From: Methylocystis parvus OBBP
GTDB taxonomy: Bacteria > Pseudomonadota > Alphaproteobacteria > Rhizobiales > Beijerinckiaceae
NCBI RefSeq assembly: GCF_027571405.1
Contig: NZ_CP092968.1
Span: 4,012,008 to 4,076,007 of the forward strand
Length of the DNA stretch: 64,000 nucleotides
Reading direction: 5' to 3'
The first letter of the stretch is position 1, and each line of letters starts with the position of its first letter. Shown piece by piece: positions 45,139-57,638 of the stretch. The notes under the pieces are model-generated. The model ran no database searches and was not told the DNA's origin. It was given only the letters and a program-made list of their open reading frames with translations. Made by a program: the position numbers and the translations under genes.

Positions 45139-46488
45139 ATGCAAGTGACGCAAACCTCCTCGCAGGGTTTGAAGCAGGAATTCAAGGTCGTGCTGCCCGC
45201 GGCCGACCTCGCCGCCAAGCTCGGCGCCCAGCTCGCCGAGGTGCAGGCCAAGGCTCAGATCAAGGGCTTCCGTCCGGGCAAGGCGCCGATCGGCCATCTC
45301 AAGAAGCTCTATGGCAAGAGCATCATGGGCGACGTGCTTCAGGAGGCCGTCAACGAGGCCAACCGCAAGATCGTCGAAGACAACGGACTTCGCATCGCCG
45401 TCGAGCCGAAGCTCGAATTCCCGGGCGGCCAGGAGGAAGTCGAGCGGGCGCTCGAGGCGGAGGGCGATTTCGCCTTCACGGTCACGTTCGAGACGCTGCC
45501 GAAATTCGAGATCGGCTCTTTCGACGACATTTCGCTCGAGCGTCCCGTCGCCGAAGTGTCCGATGAAGACATCAACGCGGCGCTGAAGAATCTCGCCGAT
45601 CGCGTGCAGGAATTCGACGCGCGCGAGGAAGGCGCGAAGGCCGAATCGGGCGACAAGCTGACGATCGACTTCACCGGCAAGCTTGACGGCGTCGCCTTTG
45701 AGGGCGGCACGGGCGGCGACGTCGATCTCGTGCTCGGCTCCAACGCCTTCATCCCCGGTTTCGAGGAGCAGCTCGTCGGCGCTGGAGTCGGCGAAGCGCG
45801 CATTGTGAAGGTGACGTTCCCCGAGGATTATTCGGCCGCGCATCTCGCCGGGAAGGACGCCGAGTTCGACGTGACGGTCAAGGCCGTCTCGGCGCCGAAG
45901 GCGCTCGAGATCGGCGAAGATCTCGCCAAGAAATACGGCTTCGAGAATTTCGACGCCATGAAGGAGGCGGTGAAGGGGAATCTCGAGGCCGACTTCCACA
46001 AGATTTCGCGCGACAAGCTGAAGCGCGCGCTGCTCGACGCCCTCGACAACCGCTATTCCTTCGAGCTTCCGGAAACGCTGGTCGAGCAGGAGTTCAACAA
46101 TATTTGGGGCCAGCACGAGGCCGAGTCGCAGCGGGCGGGTCAGCCGATCGCCGAAGAGGGCAAGACCGAGGAAGAGACCAGGGCGGAGTTCCGCAAGATC
46201 GCCGAGCGCCGCGTGCGCCTTGGCCTCGTTCTTGCTGAAATTGGCCAGGGCGCCGGCGTGAAGGTCGAGGACAAGGATTTGACCGAGGCCCTTGTCGAGC
46301 GCGCCCGCATGTTCCCGGGCCAGGAAAAGCAGGTCTGGGATTTCTACCGGAACAATGAGCAGGCGCTCGCCCAATTGCGCGCGCCGATCTATGAAGAACG
46401 CGTCGTCGATCATATCTCGCAATTGATCAAAATCACGGACAAGACCGTGACGAAGGACGAGCTCTTCAAGGAAGACGAGGAAGCGTAA
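45139..46488 (+). CDS. tig: Trigger factor
   Basis: 449 residues. Ribosome-binding signature GFRPGKAP (from about residue 43), a FKBP-type PPIase domain (about 165-245, GDKLTIDFTGKLDG), and the helical C-terminal chaperone domain with an acidic tail. Binds nascent chains at the exit tunnel. Followed by a hairpin and clpP. Confidence 0.96.
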   Translation: MQVTQTSSQGLKQEFKVVLPAADLAAKLGAQLAEVQAKAQIKGFRPGKAPIGHLKKLYGKSIMGDVLQEAVNEANRKIVEDNGLRIAVEPKLEFPGGQEEVERALEAEGDFAFTVTFETLPKFEIGSFDDISLERPVAEVSDEDINAALKNLADRVQEFDAREEGAKAESGDKLTIDFTGKLDGVAFEGGTGGDVDLVLGSNAFIPGFEEQLVGAGVGEARIVKVTFPEDYSAAHLAGKDAEFDVTVKAVSAPKALEIGEDLAKKYGFENFDAMKEAVKGNLEADFHKISRDKLKRALLDALDNRYSFELPETLVEQEFNNIWGQHEAESQRAGQPIAEEGKTEEETRAEFRKIAERRVRLGLVLAEIGQGAGVKVEDKDLTEALVERARMFPGQEKQVWDFYRNNEQALAQLRAPIYEERVVDHISQLIKITDKTVTKDELFKEDEEA

Positions 46489-46538
46489 GCTTTGTTTGCG
46501 TCCCGACGCGCTCCGGCATATGACGGGACGATGATTTC

Positions 46539-46563
46539 GCCGGCGGAGAACTCCTCCGCCGGC
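46539..46563 (+). terminator. Hairpin between tig and clpP
   Basis: GCCGGCGGAG and CTCCGCCGGC, exact 10-base arms, 5-base loop. It may separate tig and clpP transcription; T-run weak. Confidence 0.5.
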
Positions 46564-46662
46564 TGGTTGCATGAGAGGGCCGCGGGGCAAGTTCGAGTAA
46601 TTGCCTTGCGACCGGTCTAATCGCGCGGCGCGCCGGACGGCCGCGCTTGGGAAGGCGACGCA

Positions 46663-47295
46663 ATGCGTGATCCGATCGAGGTCTACAACCAGTATCTCAT
46701 TCCGCAGGTGATCGAAAACACGTCGCGCGGCGAGCGCGGCTTCGACATTTATTCGCGCCTGTTGCGTGAGCGGATCATCTTCCTGACCGGCCCGGTCGAA
46801 GACCACATGGCTTCGGTCATCATCGCCCAGCTTCTTTTCCTCGAGTCGGAGAATCCGAAGAAGGAAATCTCCCTCTACATCAATTCGCCGGGCGGCGTGG
46901 TGACGGCGGGACTCGCCATCTACGACACGATGCAGTTCATCAAGCCGAAGGTTTCGACGCTTTGCGTCGGTCAGGCGGCGTCCATGGGATCGCTTCTGCT
47001 CTGCGCCGGCGAGGCGGGCATGCGCTATGCGCTCCCCAACGCCCGCGTGATGCTGCATCAGCCGTCGGGCGGCTTCCAGGGACAGGCCTCGGACATTCAG
47101 CGCCACGCCGAAGACATTCTGAAGGTGAAGAAGCGGCTCAACGACATCTATGTCCGCCACACGGGCAAGGATTACGAGATCATCGAGCGCACGCTCGACC
47201 GCGATCACTTCATGTCGGCGGAAGAGGCCAAGGAATTCGGCATCGTGGACAGCGTGCAGGTGAAGCGCGCCGACGACGAGGCCGAGGGGAAGTAA
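46663..47295 (+). CDS. clpP: ATP-dependent Clp protease proteolytic subunit
   Basis: 210 residues. Catalytic Ser107 in [11 protein letters not shown], His132 in [10 protein letters not shown], and a conserved C-terminal IVDSV. Forms the 14-mer peptidase chamber with ClpX or ClpA. Usually followed by clpX and lon; here a repeat-filled gap and a carboxylase gene follow instead. Confidence 0.96.
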   Translation: MRDPIEVYNQYLIPQVIENTSRGERGFDIYSRLLRERIIFLTGPVEDHMASVIIAQLLFLESENPKKEISLYINSPGGVVTAGLAIYDTMQFIKPKVSTLCVGQAASMGSLLLCAGEAGMRYALPNARVMLHQPSGGFQGQASDIQRHAEDILKVKKRLNDIYVRHTGKDYEIIERTLDRDHFMSAEEAKEFGIVDSVQVKRADDEAEGK

Positions 47296-47301
47296 GAGTT
47301 T

Positions 47302-47370
47302 CCCTTTCCCCGTTGAATGAGGGGAGGGACGCGCGGCGGATATTCCCTCTCCCCGTTCGCGGGGAGAGGG
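47302..47370. repeat. Two CCCTCTCCCC-type inverted repeats after clpP
   Basis: 47302-47328 (CCCTTTCCCC...GGGGAGGG) and 47345-47370 (CCCTCTCCCCG...CGGGGAGAGGG). Same family as 49584-49718 and 57568-57588. Confidence 0.75.
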
Positions 47371-47481
47371 GGCCAGCGTCGCAAGGCTTTAAACGCGCGG
47401 CAGAAAAACATTGCGCCCGCCATTCCTTCGGGAAAAAGAGCGGGCGACGAGGTGAGAGAGACGAGGGCTTAGGGCGCGCGC

Positions 47482-49491
<2,010 letters not shown>

Positions 49492-49514
49492 GCAGCCGAC
49501 CAATCGAGAAGCGC

Positions 49515-49544
49515 AAAACGCGGCCTTTCGGGGCCGCGTTTTTT
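49515..49544 (+). terminator. Rho-independent terminator after pccA
   Basis: AAAACGCGGCC and GGCCGCGTTTT arms followed by TT, with a TTTCGG loop. Confidence 0.85.
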
Positions 49545-49583
49545 GTTTGATCGTCAGAGTGCGAGCGCTGGTCGCGAACCGCT

Positions 49584-49718
49584 CCCCCTCTCCCCGCGTG
49601 TGCGGGGAGAGGGCTGGGGTGAGGGGCGAGCGGGAACGCCAATTTCAGCTTGCTTGAGGACGCAGCTTTCTCAACGCCACCTATCCCTCACCCTCTTCCC
49701 ATTCCGCGGGGGAGAGGG
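49584..49718. repeat. CCCTCTCCCC-type repeat pair
   Basis: 49584-49613 is a near-perfect hairpin (CCCCCTCTCCCCGC, GCGGGGAGAGGG). A degenerate copy lies at 49691-49718, with CCCTCACC and GGTGAGGG tracts between. Confidence 0.75.
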
Positions 49719-49822
49719 GATGGCGGCGCCTTTTGCGTTGGTCGAGGCGATCACGCTTTGACGTTACCTCTTGATCCGCCCCTTGGGTCATATCTTAGGG
49801 AGGTTTCAGGAGGCGTTCTTCG

Positions 49823-50911
49823 GTGTCGGACTTCTCAAGGAAAGACGAATTGCTCACCGCCGCCGAATGCGCTGCGCGCATCGGCCTCACCGTACGCGCC
49901 CTGCGCGTCTATGAGCGCCATGGGCTGCTCGCGCCGAGGCGGACGGAAAAGGGCTGGCGGCTCTATGGCGCGGTTGAGATTGCGCGGCTGCATGAAATCC
50001 TCGCGCTCAAGCAACTTGGCCTAAGTCTCGCCCGTATCGCGCAACTCCTCGAAGATCGCGCCAACGATCTCGATCGCGCCCTCGCCATGCAGGAGATGTC
50101 GCTGCTCGCGATGAAGCGAGCGACCGAGCGTGGGTTGGCCCTCGTCGCCGTCGCGCGTAATCGGCTCGCGGCAGGGGAGGCCTTGTCCGTGACCGAACTT
50201 GTCAACCTTGCAAAGGAGACGCAGATGACCGAGCCGCTTTTCGACGCCATCGCGCAAAGACGCTACGAGCAGGCGCGGCCACGCAAGGCCGTTCCCATCG
50301 ATCCGGCTTTGCTCGGCCGCTATGTCGGTCATTACAAATCCGATTTTGGCGTCGTATGGGACGTGACGCGCAGAGAAGACAAGTTGTTTTTCAAGAATCC
50401 CGGTTGGCCAGTTGCAACCGAAGCCCTGCCGGAGAGCGATCATCAGTTTTTCTTTTCGCGCTGGCCGACGCAAGTGAGTTTTCATCTCCCGCCGGATGGC
50501 CCGGTCGATCGCTTCACGCTTCATCATGGTGGTTTCGAGAGCCTCGCTTATCGGATCGACGCGGCGGAAGCGGAAAAGGAGGCGGCAATATTGGCAAGCC
50601 GCATCAAGAACAAGACGCCAAATCCCGGCAGCGAGCAAATCCTTCGGCGCACCATTGCGAGCCTGCAAAGCGGCGACGTCGATTTCGGTCAGTTCATCGA
50701 AAGCCTTTCATCGCACCTCAAATGGGCGTTGCCGGCGATACTGGAAGAGTTTTCCGTGAAGGGCGCTTTACGCGAAATTGCGTTCCGGGGCGTCGGCAAG
50801 ATGGGTGGGGACGTCTATGACGTCAAATTCGACAATGAGAATACTGAATGGCGCATCGGCCTCGCGCCGGACGGAAAGATCAGATTCCTCTTCTGGCGGT
50901 CAATGCCCTGA
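49823..50911 (+). CDS. MerR-family regulator with C-terminal ligand-domain-like half
   Basis: 362 residues from a GTG. HTH_MerR at about 10-80: LTAAECAARIGLTVRALRVY, ERHGLLAPRR and a dimerisation helix to about 130. The second half (about 155-362) is long for a MerR protein: LLGRYVGHYKSDFGVVWDVT reminds of beta-lactamase-associated DUF3471-type tails, then an unknown C-terminal domain. The inducer is unknown. The divergent or downstream targets are not obvious; the EmrA/OMF pair converges on it. Confidence 0.78.
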   Translation: MSDFSRKDELLTAAECAARIGLTVRALRVYERHGLLAPRRTEKGWRLYGAVEIARLHEILALKQLGLSLARIAQLLEDRANDLDRALAMQEMSLLAMKRATERGLALVAVARNRLAAGEALSVTELVNLAKETQMTEPLFDAIAQRRYEQARPRKAVPIDPALLGRYVGHYKSDFGVVWDVTRREDKLFFKNPGWPVATEALPESDHQFFFSRWPTQVSFHLPPDGPVDRFTLHHGGFESLAYRIDAAEAEKEAAILASRIKNKTPNPGSEQILRRTIASLQSGDVDFGQFIESLSSHLKWALPAILEEFSVKGALREIAFRGVGKMGGDVYDVKFDNENTEWRIGLAPDGKIRFLFWRSMP

Positions 50912-50932
50912 TCGAGCGATTAAAGTTTCACG

Positions 50933-51065
50933 CCTCATTGCGAGGAGCATATGCGAAGTCGGGTATGCCCGACTTCGAGAAAATGCGACGAAGCAATCCT
51001 GACGCGCCTTTTGCGTTGGATTGCTTCGCTTCGCTCGTAATGACGGAAAGGCGCTCGCAATGACG
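50933..51065. repeat. CGTCATTGCGAG-type dispersed repeat, extended copy
   Basis: Contains CCTCATTGCGAGGAGCATA, a GAAGTCGGGTATGCCCGACTTC hairpin core, GCGACGAAGCAATCC and GGATTGCTTCGCTTCGCTCG, ending in two CGTAATGACGG/CGCAATGACGG motifs. Same family as 22751-22832 but with an inserted palindrome. Confidence 0.8.
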
Positions 51066-51141
51066 GGGAGGCGCGCAGGTTCGGGCGGAAGACCATGCGC
51101 TCGTTCGGCGTTCCGCTGGCCGCGTCCAATGTCCGCGATTT

Positions 51142-52374
51142 TCATTCCGCGGCTGCGCAGCTTCCGTCGCCCGCATCCACGCCGGGAACCAGATTTTCCC
51201 GCACCACCTTATCCGCGCGCGCTTTCGCCTCGGCCAGATCCTTGTCGAAGACCTCGGTCGAATATTCGCCCGCCGACGTCTTCACGATGGAATCATTTGC
51301 GGGCTTGGCTTCCGCGCTCACATTGATCGAGGTGACGGTCGAAAGGCCCGGCCGCAGCGGGGTCTTTTTCAGTTCTTCCGGATCGATCGCAATGCGGATC
51401 GGAATGCGCTGGACGATGCGGATGAAGTTGCCCGTGGCGTTGTCTGGCGGCAGGGTTGCGAAGACGCTGCCCGAGCCCGGCACCAGGCCTTCCACCGTGC
51501 CGTGGAAAGTTTCGCTCGATCCGTAGAGATCGACCTTGATCGTCGCCGGCTGGCCGGGTCGAATCCGCGACATGCGGTTCTCCCAGAGATTCGCTTCGAC
51601 CCAAAGATGGTCGAGTGGCACGATGTTGAGAATCTGGTCGCCGGGGCGCAGGCGCTGGCCGACCTGCACCCGCCGCTTGGCGACATAGCCTGTCGCCGGC
51701 GCGCGAATGTTCTGGCGCAAAAACTCGATATAGGCTTCGTTGAAGCGCGCCTTGGCGAATTCGATGTCCGGATGGTTCGTCGGCGTCACCCCGCCGACGC
51801 GCGATTCGATCGCGGCGAGCTCGGCGCGCGCCTCGCGCAAATCCGCTTCCTGCGCATTGAGCGTGTCCTGCGTATTCTGCAGCAACTGACTCGAGGCGGC
51901 GCCGCTCGACGCCGCCTGCTTGTAACGCGAAAGGTCGTGCCGCGTGCGCTCGCGGATGGCGGCGCGGGCCGTGACCTTCTGGCAGAACTGGCGGCGATTG
52001 GCGAAAAGCGCGCCGACATTGCGCACGGCGCGGCCGAGCTCGGCTTCCGCCTGTCCCAGCGCCGCGCGGGCGCGCTGCGCATCGAGCCGCACCAGCACGT
52101 CGCCCTTCTTCACGAGCTGCGTTTCTTCGGCGAGCACTTGCGCGACGACGCCGGTCGCGTCGGACTGCACCGGTATGATGTTGCCGGTGACGAATGCGTT
52201 GTCCGTCGTCACCCAATCGCGATCATAGGCGAAATAGCGGAACGCGGCGGCGAGCGCGCCGACTCCGACGCCGACAGCGAGAAGTTTGAGCAGGAAATTT
52301 CGTCTCGCCCGGATGGTCCTGCGAGAAAGCATCGGGGACGGCGCCTCAGGCGCTTCAATCGTTTCCTCGGCCAA
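51142..52374 (-). CDS. EmrA/HlyD-type membrane fusion protein
   Basis: 410 residues. One N-terminal helix (about 28-46) is followed by a lipoyl half-motif (DATGVVAQVLAEE), a long coiled coil (about 95-195), a second lipoyl half (IRAPATGYVAKRRVQVGQRL) and a beta-barrel domain. Matches periplasmic adaptors of tripartite EmrAB-TolC-like pumps. Cotranscribed with the outer-membrane factor gene before it (2-base gap). The MFS pump subunit is not in the window. Confidence 0.85.
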   Translation of the reverse strand: MAEETIEAPEAPSPMLSRRTIRARRNFLLKLLAVGVGVGALAAAFRYFAYDRDWVTTDNAFVTGNIIPVQSDATGVVAQVLAEETQLVKKGDVLVRLDAQRARAALGQAEAELGRAVRNVGALFANRRQFCQKVTARAAIRERTRHDLSRYKQAASSGAASSQLLQNTQDTLNAQEADLREARAELAAIESRVGGVTPTNHPDIEFAKARFNEAYIEFLRQNIRAPATGYVAKRRVQVGQRLRPGDQILNIVPLDHLWVEANLWENRMSRIRPGQPATIKVDLYGSSETFHGTVEGLVPGSGSVFATLPPDNATGNFIRIVQRIPIRIAIDPEELKKTPLRPGLSTVTSINVSAEAKPANDSIVKTSAGEYSTEVFDKDLAEAKARADKVVRENLVPGVDAGDGSCAAAE

Positions 52375-52376
52375 GA

Positions 52377-53963
52377 TCAGCCTCCTCCGAGCGACTGCAC
52401 GGCGTTGACGACCGGCGTGATGGGATCGGTTTCGGGCGCGGGCCTCGGTTCGCTCGCAGCGGGTCCCGCGTCATAGCCGCCGCCGAGCGCCTGGAAAAGA
52501 TCCACGGCCGCGATGAGCTTGTCGCCTTCGAGACCACGCTGAATGAAGGCCGCGTCGAGAAGGTCGGCATATTCCTGCACAACCTCGCGGCGGTCGCGCA
52601 GCCCGTCGCGCAGGCGGATGCGCGCAAGCTCCAATTCCGCCCTCCGCGCCTTGATGAAGCGCGACTGGGAATCGAATTCGCTTTTGAAGCGCTTGAGATT
52701 GGCGAGCGCGTCGGCGACCTGTTGCGCGGCGGCGAGCAGCGTCTCGTTATATGCGTCCACCGCCTGGTCGTAATCGGCGCGCTGGACCTCGAGATTGCCG
52801 GTGATCCTCCCGCCCTGAAAGATGGGGAGATGCAAGCCGGGGGTCACGCTGTAGACCATCGCGCCCGGATTGAAGAGATAGCCGCCAAGCTTCGTGAACT
52901 GCGTCGAGGTGACGGAAGCCTCGAGCCCCGCGGTGACCGAAAGGTCGATCGAGGGCAGAAACATCGTTTTTGCGACATGTATGCGGTCCGCCCAGGCTTC
53001 CGCGCGCCGCAGCGCCGCCATCAGATCTGGACGATGCGCCAGCAGTTCGATCGGCAGGCGTTTCGGCAGAGCTGGCTGAACGGGCGAGACGGCTTTCTTC
53101 GCGGCGAAAAGATCGCGCGCATAGTCCGGCCCTTCGCCCATCAGGCGCGCGAGCGCATTCTCCTGGATCGAGATGGCGGCGGCGAGAGAGGCCTCGCGCC
53201 GCACGGCGGCCTCTTCACTGGCGCGCGTAATCTGGACGATGTCCAGCGACTCCAGGCCGGTATTGTAGCGCGTCTCGGCGAGGGCGCGCAGTTCGCGGCG
53301 CAGCTTGCTCAGCTCCCTGGCGAGCTTGAGCTGCTCGGCGAGGACATAGCCGCGCAGATAGGCGCGGGCGACGCTCGCCGTCAGCAGAAGGCGCGTCTGC
53401 TCCAGTTCGCCTTCCTGCGCGAGCGCATCGCCGATCGCGGCGTCGAGCAAAGCGCGGTTGCGACCCCAAAAATCCAGCTCCCATTTGGCCGAAATCGGAT
53501 TGAGAAAAGATGCGGATTTTTGGAGGCCGGCCTGATTTGGGTTGAGTCCCGCCGCGACGCCATGCTCGGCGTAGCGCGTTTGCCTGTACGAAAGATCGCT
53601 CTCGACATAGGGCGTGAGGCGCGAACTGGCGACGTCGATCCCGGCCTCGGCCTCTTTGAGCGTATCGGCGGCCTTTCTGAGATTCTGATTGTCCGTCAGG
53701 GCCTTTTCGACGATGCGGTCGAGATCGGCGCTGCGGAAGGCGCGCCACCATTGCTGGCCCGGCCAGCCCTTTTCGCCGCTCACGCTTTTGACGCCGGCCG
53801 CCGCGATCGTGCGGCTCAAGGACGGCGCTTCGACGAATTGCGCGCGCTCCTCCTGCGCCGTCGGCATGCAGCCCGAGAGAAAGAGGGAGAAACCCGCTAT
53901 AGCGGCGCGACGATCGAACCACTCAAAATCGAAATCAGCGCGGAAATGACCGCTACAGCGCAT
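52377..53963 (-). CDS. NodT/TolC-family outer-membrane lipoprotein
   Basis: 528 residues. Signal with lipobox FLSGC (Cys32); GGGGAG about 5 bases upstream. Two OEP repeats (about 90-280 and 300-500) with typical WWRAF, SKWELDFWGRNR-like and LPIELLAHRPDL motifs. Forms the outer-membrane duct for the EmrA-like adaptor just downstream. The C-terminal 35 residues are Pro-rich. Confidence 0.87.
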   Translation of the reverse strand: MRCSGHFRADFDFEWFDRRAAIAGFSLFLSGCMPTAQEERAQFVEAPSLSRTIAAAGVKSVSGEKGWPGQQWWRAFRSADLDRIVEKALTDNQNLRKAADTLKEAEAGIDVASSRLTPYVESDLSYRQTRYAEHGVAAGLNPNQAGLQKSASFLNPISAKWELDFWGRNRALLDAAIGDALAQEGELEQTRLLLTASVARAYLRGYVLAEQLKLARELSKLRRELRALAETRYNTGLESLDIVQITRASEEAAVRREASLAAAISIQENALARLMGEGPDYARDLFAAKKAVSPVQPALPKRLPIELLAHRPDLMAALRRAEAWADRIHVAKTMFLPSIDLSVTAGLEASVTSTQFTKLGGYLFNPGAMVYSVTPGLHLPIFQGGRITGNLEVQRADYDQAVDAYNETLLAAAQQVADALANLKRFKSEFDSQSRFIKARRAELELARIRLRDGLRDRREVVQEYADLLDAAFIQRGLEGDKLIAAVDLFQALGGGYDAGPAASEPRPAPETDPITPVVNAVQSLGGG

Positions 53964-54411
53964 ACGACTCCCCTTCTTGCGAATCTTCGCGGGCAGGAGT
54001 CATCAGCCTCTTCGGCGGTTTCGGGGAACTCCATCCCCCTTTTTTCTATCGGACAATTTTACCGAAAGCCCATCCCAAGGCAAGGCGTTGTTGGTCAATT
54101 GGCCGTCGTCCACAGCTAATCGCTCTTTCCCCCTTGCGCGCAATCGCGGTGAGCGACGGGAAATCGCGCGAATCAAACGAGGACGCGCAATAAGAACAGG
54201 ATATTCGCGCCGAGCAGGAAGGCTCACAGCGAGAACGGCGTGGCTTGGGAACGTTGGAGCGCGCGTCGACTTAGCCATCCACGGCGCGCTCAGGAGCAGC
54301 AGCCCGCTGGTCAATCTGTCGAGATCCGCGGAAAAGCCGACCCTGGATTTTGAAAAACAATGCGATCCTGGAGCGCGCGAAGGATTGGCTCGCGGGAGAT
54401 GAAAGCGCGCT
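53964..54411. other. 448-base region without a gene
   Basis: Promoter zone for the minus-strand efflux pair plus unassigned sequence. No supported open frame or repeat recognised. Confidence 0.5.
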
Positions 54412-56211
54412 TTATCGCAGCGCTTCTTCCAACGTCTCCAGAAAGGCGTCGCCAAATTGCGCGAGCTTGCGCTCGCCGACGCCATGCACGGAGAGCATCT
54501 CGTCCAGCGTCGCGGGACGCTTTTCCGCCATGTCGATCAGCGTGCGGTCGGCGAAGATGACATAGGCGGGCACGCCCTCCTCCTGAGCGAGTTCGCGCCG
54601 CTTGCGTTTGAGCGCCGTAAGGATGCGGTCCGTCGCTTCGTCGAGATTGGCCGAGGTCTTCTCGCGCTTCTCCCTGCGCGTCAGCGGGTCGCCGCGCAGC
54701 ATGATCGTCTCACGCCCGAAGAGAATGTCTTCGCCTTTCGCCGTCAGCGCAAAACCTCCATGTTCGGCGCTCGCTGTCTGCAAGGCGCCGGCGGCGAAGA
54801 GCTGGCGCAGGATCGAGGCCCATTCCTGTTTCGAATGTTCCTTGCCAACGCCGAAGGTCTTGATCGCGTCGTGCCCGTGTCGGCGCACCGCGTCAGTCGC
54901 CTCGCCGCGCAGCACGTCGGCGAGGTGGTTCGCGCCGAAGCGCTGGCCGGTGCGATAGACGGCGGAGAGCGCCTTTTGCGCGGGGATGAGGCCGTCAAAG
55001 ACCGCAATCTTGCCTTGGCAGACGTCGCAACGCCCACAGGACGCAGCCTCTTCGGCAAAGTAAGCGAGCAGCGTCTGGCGTCGGCATCGAGGCGTTTCGC
55101 ACAGCATTGCGAGCGCCGAGAAGCGCTCATGCTCGATGCGGCGGCGCTCTTCAGCGACTTCCTTCTCGTCGATGCGCCGTCGGCGGAAAGCCATGTCGTC
55201 GAGCGAATAGAGCGTCAGCGTATCGGCGGGCAGGCCGTCGCGCCCCGCGCGGCCGATCTCCTGATAATAGCTTTCGACCGAGGACGGCATGTCGGCATGG
55301 GCCACGAAGCGCACGTCCGGCTTGTTGACGCCCATGCCGAAAGCGATCGTCGCGACGGCGATGACGCCGTCTTCGCGCAGGAAGCGGTCGCCATTGCGGT
55401 TGCGCGTCGCCTGATCGAGGCCCGCGTGATAGGGCAGGGCGTCGTAGCCCTGCTCCTGAAAGTAAGCGGCCAGATCTTCCGTGCGCTGGCGGGAAGAGCA
55501 ATAGACGATGCCGCTCTCGCCTTTATGGCGTTCGAGAAAGCGCGACAATTGTCGGCGCGGTTGATCTTTCAGCGCGAAATTCAGCGCGATGTTCGGCCGA
55601 TCGAAACTGTGCAGGAAGAGTTGCGGCGGCGAGGGGAAGAGGCGCTTGGCGATATCCTCGCGCGTCGCGGCGTCGGCGGTGGCCGTGAGGCCGACGACTT
55701 GAATATCGCCCAGCGCCTCCGCCGCGCGGCCGATCTCGCGATATTCGGGACGGAAGTCGTGGCCCCATTCGGAGACGCAATGCGCCTCGTCTATGGCGAG
55801 GCGGCGGGGCTTCGCCCGGCGCAGGTCGGCGATGAGCCCGTCCATCATCAGGCGTTCGGGCGAGACGTAGAGAAGCCGCAGATCGCCCTCGCGCATGGCG
55901 CGGCGGGCTTCGTCATTCTCCTCGGCGCCGTTCATGGAGTTGAGCGTCGCCGCCGACACGCCGAGCGCCCGCATCTGCCGCACCTGATCGCGCATCAGCG
56001 CGATGAGCGGCGAGACAACGACGGTCAGCGCCTCCTCCATGACGGCCGGAAGCTGGTAGCACATGGATTTGCCGCTGCCCGTCGGCATGACGGCGAGGAC
56101 CGGACCGCCGGCGAGCGCGGCCGCGATGATCTCCGCCTGACCGGGGCGGAAGTCGTCATAGCCGAAGACGGATTTGAGCAGCGCGCGGGCTTGCGGGGGA
56201 AGATCGGGCAT
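54412..56211 (-). CDS. recQ: ATP-dependent DNA helicase RecQ
   Basis: 599 residues. Helicase motifs: [51 protein letters not shown] zinc-binding Cys pattern [10 protein letters not shown]...CGRCDVC, and an HRDC domain at the end (about 525-595, LRRE... and [13 protein letters not shown]). Full bacterial RecQ length. Unwinds DNA in repair and recombination. Standalone. Confidence 0.95.
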   Translation of the reverse strand: MPDLPPQARALLKSVFGYDDFRPGQAEIIAAALAGGPVLAVMPTGSGKSMCYQLPAVMEEALTVVVSPLIALMRDQVRQMRALGVSAATLNSMNGAEENDEARRAMREGDLRLLYVSPERLMMDGLIADLRRAKPRRLAIDEAHCVSEWGHDFRPEYREIGRAAEALGDIQVVGLTATADAATREDIAKRLFPSPPQLFLHSFDRPNIALNFALKDQPRRQLSRFLERHKGESGIVYCSSRQRTEDLAAYFQEQGYDALPYHAGLDQATRNRNGDRFLREDGVIAVATIAFGMGVNKPDVRFVAHADMPSSVESYYQEIGRAGRDGLPADTLTLYSLDDMAFRRRRIDEKEVAEERRRIEHERFSALAMLCETPRCRRQTLLAYFAEEAASCGRCDVCQGKIAVFDGLIPAQKALSAVYRTGQRFGANHLADVLRGEATDAVRRHGHDAIKTFGVGKEHSKQEWASILRQLFAAGALQTASAEHGGFALTAKGEDILFGRETIMLRGDPLTRREKREKTSANLDEATDRILTALKRKRRELAQEEGVPAYVIFADRTLIDMAEKRPATLDEMLSVHGVGERKLAQFGDAFLETLEEALR

Positions 56212-56354
56212 GGCGCCGGAATAGCACAGGCAAGAGCGCGAGGGCCAATCCGCGGCGCTGGAGGAACCATCCCACCCCAGGCAAGTTCATCACGGGGGCG
56301 CGCGCTCGGGCGTCTCGCGGCTTTGCCGCGTCCGGCGCAAACGGAGCATGCCAA

Positions 56355-57524
56355 ATGAGAGCGCTCACCTTTCACGGCAAAGGCGATATTCGTTGCGAGA
56401 GCGTGCCCGATCCCGCGATCGAAGATCCGCGCGACGCGGTGATCAAGGTCTCGGCCTGCGCCATTTGCGGCTCTGACCTGCATATATATGACGGCGTTAT
56501 CCCGCAGATGAAAAATGGCGACGTGCTCGGTCATGAGACCATGGGCGAAGTCGTCGAAATCGGCGCGTCGGTGAAAAAGCTGAAGGTCGGCGACCGCGTC
56601 GTCGTGCCTTTCACGATCTCCTGCGGCGAATGCTATTTCTGCGAGCACGGCTTCTATTCGGCCTGCGAGCGCACCAATCCCGATCACGCCAAGGCCGAGA
56701 CCCTCTGGGGCCATTCGCCCGCCGGGCTCTTCGGCTATTCTCATCTTCTCGGCGGCTATCGCGGCGGTCAGGCGGAATATCTGCGTGTGCCGCACGCCGA
56801 CTCCGGCCCGATCAAAGTTCCGCAGAATCTTTCAGACGATCAGGCGCTGTTTCTCTCGGATATTTTCCCGACCGGCTATATGGCGGCGGAGTTTTGCGAC
56901 ATCAAAGGCGGCGAGACGATCGCCGTCTGGGGTTGCGGACCAGTGGGACAATTCGCCATCCGCAGCGCGTTCATGCTCGGGGCCGAGCGGGTGATCGCGA
57001 TCGATCATATCCCCGAGCGTCTGGCGCTCGCCGAAAAGGCCGGCGCCGAGACGCTCGATTTCCACAAGGTTGATATCTACGAAGCGATCAACAGCATGAC
57101 CAAAGGGCGCGGCGCCGACGCCTGCATCGACGCCGTCGGCACGGAGCCCGATCCGACAGGGAGCATCGATTCCTTCATCGACCGCGTGAAAGTCGCGGCC
57201 TTTCTCGGCACCGATCAGCCGCATGTGCTTCGCCAGGCCGTGCATTGCTGCCGCAATTTCGGAACCGTCTCGGTCGTCGGCGTCTATGGCGGTTTCATCG
57301 ACAAATTCCCCATGGGCTCGGCGATCAATCGCGGCCTCACCTTCCGCATGGCGCAGACGCCCGTGCAGCGCTATTTACCGCGACTCTTGGAGCGCATCGA
57401 AAAAGGCGACATCGATCCGTCCTTCGTCGTCACGCATCGTGGAACGCTGGAGGAGGGACCGGACCTCTATAAAACCTTCCGCAATCGCAAGGATGGTTGC
57501 ATCAAGGTGGTGTTGCAGCCTTGA
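56355..57524 (+). CDS. Zinc-dependent alcohol dehydrogenase (FDH-like MDR)
   Basis: 389 residues; GGAG 8 bases before the ATG. Catalytic-zinc site [13 protein letters not shown] and GHETMGEV; structural zinc loop with [15 protein letters not shown]. The Rossmann motif reads [12 protein letters not shown]. The C-terminal part resembles glutathione-independent formaldehyde dehydrogenase-like enzymes of the MDR family. It oxidises an alcohol or aldehyde with NAD(P); the true substrate is not evident. Single gene followed by a palindromic repeat. Confidence 0.85.
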   Translation: MRALTFHGKGDIRCESVPDPAIEDPRDAVIKVSACAICGSDLHIYDGVIPQMKNGDVLGHETMGEVVEIGASVKKLKVGDRVVVPFTISCGECYFCEHGFYSACERTNPDHAKAETLWGHSPAGLFGYSHLLGGYRGGQAEYLRVPHADSGPIKVPQNLSDDQALFLSDIFPTGYMAAEFCDIKGGETIAVWGCGPVGQFAIRSAFMLGAERVIAIDHIPERLALAEKAGAETLDFHKVDIYEAINSMTKGRGADACIDAVGTEPDPTGSIDSFIDRVKVAAFLGTDQPHVLRQAVHCCRNFGTVSVVGVYGGFIDKFPMGSAINRGLTFRMAQTPVQRYLPRLLERIEKGDIDPSFVVTHRGTLEEGPDLYKTFRNRKDGCIKVVLQP

Positions 57525-57567
57525 GATTGCGGGGGATTTCCCCACCCGACGCTGCTTCGCAGCGCCA

Positions 57568-57588
57568 CCCTCCCCGTAAAGGGGAGGG
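57568..57588. repeat. CCCTCCCC hairpin repeat
   Basis: CCCTCCCC and GGGGAGGG around GTAAA, next to a GACGCTGCTTCGCAGCGCC hairpin. Third location of this repeat family. Confidence 0.6.
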
Positions 57589-57638
57589 ATTGCTCGCGAT
57601 CGACGTTTCTTGCTTGAAACGAAGGACTGCGGATATCG

